Source: Hamiltosporidium magnivora
Lineage: Eukaryota; Microsporidia; Dubosqiidae
NCBI GenBank assembly: GCA_004325065.1
Contig: PITI01000161.1
Span: forward strand, 1 to 18,482
Direction: 5' to 3'
DNA length: 18,482 nt
Under the pieces are notes generated by a model. It had not been told where the DNA came from and did no database searches. It was given only the letters and a program-made list of their open reading frames with translations. Below are positions 8,701-17,210 of the stretch, piece by piece. The position numbers were made by a program, and so were the translations under genes. Each line of letters starts with the position of its first letter. The first letter of the stretch is position 1.

Positions 8701-11280
8701 TTTTAAAATCTCAGGAAATTCTATTTATGTAAAAATCTTTATTAATGAGTTTTCTAAATTATTAAATATCAATAATTTCTTCTTAGGGCTATATTAATAT
8801 ATAATTTAAACAATATATAACCATTTTAATCTAATCTCATTCTCTTTTTTAATAATAAATTTAAACTTTAGATGAGGTATATTATAAACTTCTCTTTGTA
8901 TTAGAGTATGTTCAATGATTTTTTTCAAACAAAAATATAAAATTTGCGCTATTTTTTGAAACGATTCCAGCATTACAAAGGTAGGATTTTTTGTTTCTGA
9001 TTTTTTTATTATTAAATTATCTATAGATTCGTGTAATTTCTTTTTATTTTAATTGATTCTACAATCATTCATTGTCATACCCATAACTAAATTCTTTCAT
9101 TACTCACTAAAAAAAAAGATAAAATGATATCTATGCCATCTTAACACCAATCGTTGAACAAAGGGGGCATAAAAATTTAAACATTTCTTAACGAAAGACC
9201 TATTTAGCGGGCTGAAAACCCATTTAAAACATTCTTGTGTTATTAAGCAAAATTAGGGAAGCAAAAGTCCAAAAAAGCATCTTGAATTCGGATTATATAT
9301 ATTTTCTAAAACATTCACAAAAAAACTAATCAATGCATCTAATTTAGAAGGTATTATATTAGAAATAAAAATTGAAACCTATAAGCAATCAAAAATAATG
9401 CTTTTCAGCTAAAAGAAGAATATTTATTGTGCTGAATTTTCCGAATCGCAGGAAAAAATAGCTTTAATTCGTTCAGATTCTATAATATATGTGGTAAAGT
9501 TTTGAAAAAATTACTAATGTTGTTTAGGTCGATACTAAACAGTAAATTCGTTCTTTGGAGAAATCATCGCTTCTTCCAGGTATAACTCAAAAGAGGTTCG
9601 ATATTACACCAAAATTGATTTTTTTGATTTACGAAAACACAATTTTTTTTTTAAATATCTCTTCGTGTTAACTAATAATATACTTTTATTTTACCAATGT
9701 AGACAAATTGCTTCAAAACGTTGCTAAATATTCGACTGAATGTTTTATAATGAAAGATAACGCTAAAATACCTCATGCTGGCAATAAAGTAAATATTTCA
9801 AATAAATAAGTTAATAAACTATATTTAAAATTCTAAGTGTTAATGGTATGTTGGCCAGTTTCGATATCTGCGAGCATAGGGCAAGTTTAGCGAGTAAATC
9901 AGACGATCGCAGATATATCGAAAAATTACGTTGTTTTTCTTGCTCTAATATTGCTTTCTATGCAAAAAGAAGTGATAAAGACTGAAATTTGTTACGCTAA
10001 TATGAGTTTATGTTCTCCTTCTGATTTTGAGGTGAATTTAACACATATATTGAACCGTAAAAATATCAAGCAACATTAGACAATTAAAACAATGATAATT
10101 TGTGTGATAATCCAAACTGTCAACATATATTTCTAATAATGATAATCGTCGTGATAATAAATTGTGTACAAATAATACACTTTTATCAGAATATATACTA
10201 TGTAATTTGTGCTATCTTAAATATTAGAACTGGTGCAGTACAAAGCAAAAAATCTGATTGGCTTAAAAGGTGCAAAAAACCAAGTATCTTTCAAAAAAAA
10301 AATTTCCGATGTTAATAATAAAAAAACTTATTTTTTTCTTTGGATTTTTTCATTAGTGCATAGAGCCTAAATATAAAAAAATACTAAGATTTTAAAATCC
10401 GCAAATCTTTACAAAATGATATATAGAGAATATTTAACGTGTTTCTGTGGATTTTTACGCACCAGAATAAGAATGTAGAGCGTATTGTGAAAAAATAATT
10501 CTACCGAAGTATCAAAATAAAACCATTTAGTCAGAATAAGTATGTTTCTCCATTTATATTTGTTTTTTTCTCTTCATACCCTTTATTTTGCTCAGTTTGA
10601 AGTTTATACCTTCCTTTTTGTAATTATTTGTCAATAGGCGACTACTAATATGGTGCGAAAAGACTTCTAAACAGCTCGGATCCCTTTCAAAACATTTTTT
10701 TTACTTTTTTGATTTCAAATTTTCTCACTCAATCATAATTGAGGGTAATTGCGTACTCTATGCAGTATTTATTCATCTTTCCGCTTGTAATTGTTCTTTC
10801 TTTCACTGAGGCATGTAATAATGGATTTCCTGACATTTCGATTACAATAATTTGTATCTCGTGTCTCTGCATCATATTAGATCCTTTAATTTAAATGAAC
10901 AGAATTATATAAAATATAAATAGTACTTTCTTTATTTATATTTTTTTTACCTATTATAAATAGTTATAGAGTTCATATTGTATGAAGTATCGTTTTTTGC
11001 TAGTTCTCTGGAAAAATTTTCATATCTTTGGTTCGAGGCGTGCGTCATGAATTCCATACATAATCAGTTTTTATGATACTTCTATACATATTCTATTTCG
11101 TATTTCATGTTGTATATCGTGTTAAATACGGCGTGAAGCGGACAGGTAAGTTTTTTTGTGCCTTCAGTATATTTCTGATTGCTTCAGTGTTAAGAATTTA
11201 AAGTTATAAAAGTACTACATATTTGTAAGCACGATAGCTTTTTTAATTATAGTGAGTCAATTTTCACCGTATTTATTGAG
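8701..11280. other. AT-rich spacer downstream of gene B
   Basis: No supported gene. It carries the 3' flank of gene B, an isolated stem-loop at 9859-9923, and several short open frames that are within chance expectation. If the third reverse-transcriptase piece once extended further, its remaining C-terminal part should lie near 10300-11280 on the minus strand; I could not recognise it there. Confidence 0.5.
9859..9923. repeat. Long imperfect inverted repeat / stem-loop
   Basis: Arm tttcgatatctgcga (9859-9873) pairs with tcgcagatatatcgaaa (9907-9923), interrupted only by an extra two bases in the right arm. The 33-base loop (9874-9906) is clearly richer in G and C than its surroundings. It could be a small structured RNA, part of a miniature inverted-repeat element, or chance. 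A 45-codon plus-strand open frame (9848-9985) overlaps it, with Cys/His residues but no recognised family. Confidence 0.55.
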
Positions 11281-11448
11281 TCATCTTTGTTTAAATTTTT
11301 TTTCTAGATACTTTGTTTTGCCCTGGTTTATCTTTAGTCCGGCCTTTCTGATTACTCTATTACATATTATAGAAGATTTTGAATCATCTTCGTTTTTAAA
11401 ATAATATTTAAATAGTCCGAATAACTAACTATCTCCGAGCGCTATAAC
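11281..11448 (-). pseudogene. Reverse transcriptase relic III (motif C fragment)
   Basis: Follows the end of relic II with about 15 bases between them. It reads VIALGDS (a degenerate LAYADD), one stop, then LFGLFKYYFKNEDDSKSS and RKAGLKINQGKTKYL, ending at TGA 11281-11283. The GLKIN-KTKYL motif is highly characteristic of the segment about 30 residues after motif C, and the spacing here fits. It repeats a segment already present in relic II, so it derives from another copy. Its 5' part is missing. Confidence 0.7.
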
Positions 11449-11463
11449 ACTTAGCGAACTCGG
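11435..11463. repeat. GC-rich stem-loop at the junction of relics II and III
   Basis: ccgagcgct (11435-11443) pairs with agcg-aa-ctcgg (11453-11463) across a 9-base loop, a 9-bp stem with a 2-base bulge. It sits immediately after the stop of relic II. It could be a 3' stem-loop of that element or chance overlap with the degenerate motif C coding of relic III. Confidence 0.45.
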
Positions 11464-12669
11464 TCATCCTTCACGATTCTCTTTATTCTTCTCCTTTGTC
11501 CACCAAGTTTTTTCATTGCAATTATTGAGTTTTCTTAAATCCTTTTCCGCCTCATCTAGCTATTCATTTCTCAATCTACCTCTTCTTCTCTTACCTTCAG
11601 ATGTTGATCTAAGAATTTTGCTAACAGCTCTTTTCGTCGACATTTTTCTACATGCCCTAGACATCTAAGTCTTATCTGTTTCATAACGGTGAGAGAATTT
11701 GTTCTTCATAAGCTTGTATATTTCTAGATTCTTTCTAATCCTTCACTTAGTATTTTTAAATTTCGGGACGTATATTCTACTAGGCATCTATCTTTCCCAT
11801 ATTTCCAGCAGGGTATCGTCTCTTTTTGCCATAACATGTGTTTCGGAAAGTAAAGTACAACAGGACTAATAATCGTCAATATATTTGCCTTTTTGTCTTT
11901 TGATTTAACAGATTTGACTTCAGTAAGCAGCAGAACAAAGTGGGTCTTGTTGCCTGCTTTTTTTCTTTGTTTAATCTCAAGAGCATTTATGTTATTCTCG
12001 TTCAGAAATAATACCAGGTATTTAAAGATCGATATTCTTTAAGATATATGAATCGTTTTTAAAGAGTTTTTAGGGTATTTACCGATTGAAGACATTATCT
12101 TATATTTTGTTTGCTTTCATTTATTATCATTTTGATTTTTCCTGATTCCGCTGCTAATATTCTTAAACTTAATCCTATATCTTCTTGTTTTCTTTCCACG
12201 ATGGCCACTTCATCTGCATATGCGATTTATTATGTGATTTCATTAATATTATAAGTCTTCTTTGCCAGCTTTCGGATTATTCCTTTTAGTGCCAGATTGA
12301 ACAGTACGCAAGATAATGTATCCCCATTTTTAGTCCTATATTAATGCTAAAATCTCTGGATTTGTTACTTTTTAACAAGAATTATCCTTTTGTTTGTATC
12401 AGAGGCATTTTGATCAAACGAATAATTTTCATAGGAATTTTAAAATTTCTGAGTGTTCTATACAAAAATGCCCGATAAATACTGTCATAGGCTTGCTTTT
12501 AGTCTAAAAAAAGATGATTCGCTATGATTTTATGTTAATTGCACATTCCGAGCATCATTATTATATCAAAGATTTAATCGGTTGCTGAGCGGTCTCTTCC
12601 GAATCCACATTGATAAACTCGAAGAACGCTTTTCGCGTATTTCTCAAATCTTTTTGAAAATTTTTTGTG
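11464..12669 (-). pseudogene. Reverse transcriptase relic II (palm domain to C-terminus)
   Basis: Reading along the minus strand there is RFEKYAKSVLRVYQCGF with GRDRSATD (12577-12651). Next comes the catalytic motif A region FLD-stop-KQAYDSI (12481-12510), then IPMKIIRLIK, then LSCVLFNLALKGIIRKL. Motif C is AYADE (near 12209-12223), where the family has YADD, followed by VAIVERKQEDI. An 87-codon block (11727-11987) holds EIKQRKKAGNKTHF and IISPVVLY. The end shows LRCLGHVEK (about 11641-11685) and, after a frameshift near 11650, EGKRRRGRLRNE and LDEAEKDLRKL, before a TGA at 11464-11466. This is the standard C-terminal order of such elements. Distances between motifs (about 385 and 550 bases) fit an element without large internal loss. 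Confidence 0.88.
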
Positions 12670-13078
12670 AGAATTTTGTATCCAATCTTCAGAAGACATA
12701 AAATTGTCAGAATAAGGTATAAAAAGTTTTTTTTTGTTTAAAATTATATTTCGTTTAGTAGGTATCAATTTATAGATTTTTTGTAAATATTTTAAGATCG
12801 AAGAACACATCATAATTTATCATTCTGTTTGACATATGTTTAGTTCAATGTATTTGAAGTAAAATTTGCTAGAAATGCTTTTACTTGCATTAGAAAAGGT
12901 TTTTTTATTTATCTTAATACGAAGCTCTAAATATTCAGAGCTTTTATTGTGTATGTAAAATGTTAGATAGCATAAGCTTGTAAGTTTTTTGAAAATGCGT
13001 AAAGCCTAGGAATATCTATTTTAAAATTTTTTTAGGCTCCTTCTCATTATAAATATTTAGTTTTTTTGTAAGAAGTCA
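12670..13078. other. Unassigned stretch between reverse-transcriptase relics I and II
   Basis: About 410 bases with no recognisable coding content. It contains a perfect 7-bp hairpin (12922-12928 with 12937-12943, aagctct/agagctt, loop of 8). It may be flanking DNA, a 5' truncated end, or decayed element sequence. Confidence 0.4.
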
Positions 13079-13554
13079 CGTACTGAATTCATATTTATAG
13101 TCTTTAAAAGCCTTTTCTATGCAAAGCTCATAAATATCTGCAACTATTTTGCATAGAGCTTTATAAAATATATTAGATAAAGATATTCTCTATAAATAGT
13201 AAATTGTACCTTTAAATATTTTTTATTTCAAGAAGGATAATGCTTAATTTCCATTCATCAAGTATATTTCGCATATTATATATTATTTATACCAATTTAA
13301 CCATGTTTATTATTTACGCTTCACCTTTACGATTCGACTTCTGCAGTGGTTTAATCGTCTATCAGCTCCCTTAGATTTTTCCTGTTTATAATGACAGTTA
13401 TTTTTCTCTGAAGCATTCGATTAATATCGATCTCGTTCGCTTAGGTTCTAATATTTTTATTAGCTATGTTATAACTAGTCCTTTTATTTTTTCTTGGTTT
13501 ATCTTTTTCAATGTAATTTAAAAGTTTTTCGAAGTATCTGCCCTGTGTATAGAA
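13079..13554 (-). pseudogene. Reverse transcriptase relic I (N-terminal part)
   Basis: One frame runs from 13554 to 13330 with only two stops (13441-13443 and 13351-13353). It reads FYTQGRYFEKLLN, then NEID, then KN...DD-stop-TTAE, matching the LINE order W-YFEKLLN, EI--AI--LKN-KAPG-DG-TAE. A second open block (13215-13265) gives ILDEWKLSII, matching the P-W--GII-PI-K motif. A third (13079-13189) gives RISLSNIFYKALCKIV and ends YKYEFST, corresponding to YRGISLLN-YK---KI and a degenerate YQCGFR-GRST. Spacing is close to normal apart from a shortened stretch before the EW motif. No continuation is recognisable beyond 13079. Confidence 0.7.
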
Positions 13555-16456
13555 TAACATAGATGAGCGGTAAAATATTCTCTAGCTCTTCTTTGTATAC
13601 TGATTTATGTTAAAAGGCTTCGATATTTGATTTCTATTAAATTATAAGGTCGTCATATCTGGTTATTTCCAAAAGCTTCTAAGACGTGGAGAGAGAATAA
13701 TCACATAAAAAATTATCTGGTTGGTAAAGATTGCCTATAATTAGTGCGAAATTTATTGTTGCCAATGCTGGTGATATTAACCACACCGGATATATAAACT
13801 AACCCACCATTACCCGAGTTACGACAAATTTAAAGAAACAAATGGAAAAATTCATTTGTGTTCTTCCAAAACATTGAGAGGCAAAAGATGAATGTAATAA
13901 CTAAGTAATAAGGCATCTAAGACTTTAAATATTTTTTTGCTCATAACCATACTACTAATTGGTTTAAGCTCGGCAGAACTCTTTTTCATAAATGTGTTTT
14001 GTGATTTTTAGAATCATGATTCTTGGTTATGTTCGGGAGTAATGACATTTCTGCAGTTTGAATACAACCAGAAGTACTATTTTCGGGTGTTTAAATCCAA
14101 TTTTTAAATTTTCAGATAAATACCTCTTTCATCTTGAGATAGAATGAATATATGTCATTTGGTGGATTAAACTTTTTGAAATATAAATATCTGCACATAT
14201 TTTTAAGCTAGTTATCTAATAGATATATCCTGAGATGATTAGATATCGGATTGGTATGTTATAGCCTTTTAACTATTTTGAGTTTGATAGGCTCCGCCAA
14301 AACTTCATCTAAACTAAAACTTATTGAATTCTTCAAAATAGCCTCCGAAGCTTTTCATAATAGCTAAACCCGAAGGACCAAGCAAATTGAAAATGGCGCG
14401 GTCTAATTGATGAAATGACATACCTTCGAGTAAACTCTTTATATCCATGTATTTATTTGTAAATGAAATTACCCTATAAATTTCCGTTTTTTAGTCAGAG
14501 AAAAATATATTAATTTATATCGGTTATCGATAAATTAAAAATGTGTTTTTTTTTGTTTGTTAGCATGTCAGTAGTGACTTCAAGTTCGTATATTTCATTT
14601 TAAATCACTTATAAATCTTCTTATATACTTTTGTTAGGCTAAGTCTTGACCAAATTTAAATATTATGAAATATATCCTTCTTTTCTGCGTATGAATTTCT
14701 GTTGAGGCAATACATCTATTAAGATTGTATTATAAAAGCGCATTTCATCTTTTATTTGAATATTTTTTCATTTATAAAATTACAGTTTAAATTTTTTAGG
14801 AAAAATTTTGATGAGAAATATTTTCTCGGTATCTTAGTGTGTTACCGTTTTAGTAAAACTATTTTTTTGTCTTAATTACTTGCTAATTTTTATAAGTTTA
14901 CCTGGTGCTCTGTAATGTCTAGTTAAAATTTCTTAGGTTTATTTCTAAGTGAGTTGATGCTCCGCCTCGAAAGACTGCACATATTTCATTTTAAAATTTT
15001 GATTAAAGATTTTTAAATTTTCAATTTTTTTTGTTTGAATCGTTTAAAAATATTCATTTATTCGTATCGTTTTTGTAACAATAAAATTTATATAGATAAA
15101 TGTGCTATACATGACTCGACTTTTCTCTTTTATAATGACTTAAGACCGCTAGAGAACGACTTGTTATCACAATAACTGGATTGAATAAATAAATACTTAC
15201 ATTTTTCATTATTATCTTTATTTTTTTTATTAAACTAAAAAATACGTATATCTGAAAACAGGGAACACAAAATACACTTATATACTGTTTTTTTTTGATG
15301 CGAATGTTCAATATTATTACCTAAACGATGATTAAACTTCACTTTCGCTTCAGTTATGTATCAGTGTTTTTAAGAATATGGGTAACTTAGAAAGGAATTA
15401 GGGCATGTTAATTAGCCTTAATGTCTATTATTGTACTATATATGTTCTGTTTTTCTGTAAAATGTCTTAAAATAGCCATAGTAAGGATGAATGCTAAATT
15501 ATTTAAATTTTTTTTTATTAAGTCTATAATTACAGAATTTTCAACAGAAAGGAAAATTTAGAAGTAATATTCTGAGTTGAAAATTATAAATTCTAATCGC
15601 TTTGATCGTATACTATGATGTTATATTGTAAACTGAACATTTTATTTGTATTAAAACTTGGGCATACACCAAAAACATTTAAAGATATATAGCAAACTTT
15701 ATATTAAAATCCGATCCTAGACACGAGGCTTCAAAATCAAAATATATATAAGAACATTCTAAAAAGCCTCTAATGACGCGTTTATATCGTTAAGATTTTT
15801 ATGCAAATAAAGCGAGAGTATTATCTAATTTTACTACGATTCAAGAACTATGTTGATAAAGATTTAATTTAAGCTGTAGCACAAATCTACAAACGAAATG
15901 ACTAAGAACTATGGGATAAGATTCACCGAATCTTGATACACTTCGTTTAATTTTGATTTTTTTTGATTCAACCTTGTTTTCCTTTCCGTGAATCATTTTC
16001 GGCTTTTAATCGAGAAAGTGAGAATGATGATTCAATGACTTCTTATGCAATTTTTATTCGAATCGTTATTTCAAATATAAAATAAATTACCTTCATTCGG
16101 GTCGTTGTAGGCTATCTAATGATGCTTTTTCACTTCTTTTAGAAGTATATCTTTACTGCGATTTTTTTTTCAATCAAAAAAATAATTTAATTGTGTTTCT
16201 AAGCCTAGTAACTAAATATTTTAAGATTATTATTTATATTCGGTGTCCCGAATGTATATTGCAGAGTATTTTATATAAATTTATACAGACTTACAACATC
16301 AGGAATAGATTGATTCACTATAAATATAAACAATTTCATCACCCCATCAGTCTGCATCTTAGGTGTTTTGGTTTTAAAGATCTCATAATAATCCCATAAA
16401 ATAATTATGATTCCGAAGAATATTAGAATACTATTAACTATAAACTACGGAATTTA
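13555..16456. other. AT-rich spacer, nothing recognised
   Basis: About 2.9 kb upstream of the retroelement cluster with respect to its strand. An endonuclease domain of the element would be expected here on the minus strand, but I could not recognise one. Short open frames, for example 44 codons at 14314-14448 (minus), are not beyond chance and match no family I know. Confidence 0.5.
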
Positions 16457-16466
16457 CTTTCGAAAG

Positions 16467-16491
16467 CCGGGTTCGATCCCCGGTTAGTGCA
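16467..16491 (+). tRNA. tRNA 3'-half remnant (T arm, acceptor strand)
   Basis: A perfect T arm (stem ccggg/cccgg, loop ttcgatc) at 16467-16483 contains an exact B-box (ggttcgatccc in the surrounding bases). It is followed by seven acceptor-like bases ttagtgc and a possible discriminator a. No partner gcactaa, D arm, A box or anticodon arm lies in the 90 bases before it, so this is not a complete tRNA gene. It may be a truncated tRNA, a tRNA-derived short interspersed element, or a retrotransposition scar. Confidence 0.5.
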
Positions 16492-16529
16492 CTGTTTATC
16501 TTTCCGTCGAAAGTTTGCGTTCGGTTGAG

Positions 16530-16584
16530 AGCCTAGCCAATCAAAAGAAAATTGTTTTCGGAACTCCTATAACTTGGCTAAGCT
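16530..16584. repeat. Stem-loop in the GC-richer island
   Basis: agcctagccaa (16530-16540) pairs with ttggctaagct (16574-16584) at 10 of 11 positions with a G-T or A-C type mismatch. The 33-base interval includes a smaller hairpin gaaaa-ttg-ttttc. It lies 39 bases after the tRNA-like T arm, and short ctttc/gaaag hairpins occur on both sides of that arm (16457-16466 and 16500-16513). A structured RNA tail of a tRNA-derived element is one reading. Confidence 0.5.
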
Positions 16585-17210
16585 ATGATCAACGTTAGAT
16601 AGTGTTATATCCGTAGGGAAGAAGCGAGATATTAAATAATATAAACTATAAACTAATAATATCTCATTTACGTTTTATAAACAAGTAAATACTAAAAATA
16701 TTATAACTACTATTTTGTCGTACATAATTACAATAGAGGGGCGTGTCGACAATTAACCAAAAAAAATACTTCGACTTAAAGGAAAAAAAGAAATCAATGA
16801 ATGAATGAGCAGAAGAAATCGTTTTCGAACAAGAATATATTTTTAACCGAGTTTCAATGGCCTAATATCAAAAAATATTTCAATAAGTTTTAAGAGGAAA
16901 TAAAGAAAAGATTATTTATATTCACAGTTTCTATTTATTAGTTAAATATGGATTAAATAAGAAAAAATATCTTTTAACCGACTTAGACATCTATAAAAAA
17001 TTTTTAAGTTTATTATGATTATATAAAGCTAAAATTGAAATAAAAAAACAGCAAAAATACCCCTAAATATATAGAGAGGCAATGAAACAAGAATTTTATT
17101 TTGAAACATGGAAATTTTAATGTTGGACTACAAAATATATTCGATAAGCCGCATCTTTCTGAATATCATTTTAACAAGTAAACATTATGAAATATATCAT
17201 TCGGATTCTT
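16585..17210. other. AT-rich 3' flank of gene C
   Basis: No gene seen. The plus strand is unusually A-rich between about 16740 and 17060, in contrast to the T-rich plus strand over much of the rest of the spacer. No clear polyadenylation signal could be picked out with confidence. Confidence 0.45.

Larger units (their letters stand above)
11281..13554 (-). mobile_element. Cluster of decayed non-LTR (LINE-type) retrotransposon pieces
   Basis: Three reverse-transcriptase fragments lie head to tail on the minus strand. They are a 5' piece (13079-13554), a middle-to-end piece (11464-12669) and a short palm-domain piece (11281-11448). Together they show RYFEKLLN, EWKLSII, YQCGF, KQAYDSI, LSCVLFNLAL, AYADE, SPVVLY and LRCLGHVEK in the order of a LINE ORF2. 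All pieces carry stops and frameshifts, so none is active. The first two both contain the YQCGF region, and the second and third both contain the YADD-to-KTKYL region. They therefore come from at least two insertions or a partial tandem duplication. The family resembles elements abundant in arthropods; the exact clade was not resolved. No apurinic endonuclease domain was recognised upstream. Confidence 0.85.

Noticed and set aside
10100..10315. 71-codon plus-strand open frame with a hydrophobic stretch
   Set aside because: It needs a TTG start, composition is that of random AT-rich DNA, and no family is recognisable.
10729..10875. 48-codon minus-strand open frame starting with two ATGs
   Set aside because: A rough calculation with about 75% AT gives many open stretches of this length in 13 kb of spacer, and no motif supports it.
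13116..13157. 10-bp inverted repeat tctatgcaaa/tttgcataga
   Set aside because: Falls within coding remnants of reverse transcriptase relic I, so the pairing is probably incidental.
14314..14448. 44-codon minus-strand ORF with protein-like composition
   Set aside because: Not longer than chance expectation and not similar to any family I recognise; the GC-richer base content itself lowers stop frequency.
15105..15311. 68-codon minus-strand open frame
   Set aside because: Lysine, isoleucine and phenylalanine rich as expected of random AT-rich DNA, with no motif.
16193..16399. 68-codon plus-strand open frame
   Set aside because: Requires a non-ATG start and shows no recognisable domain.
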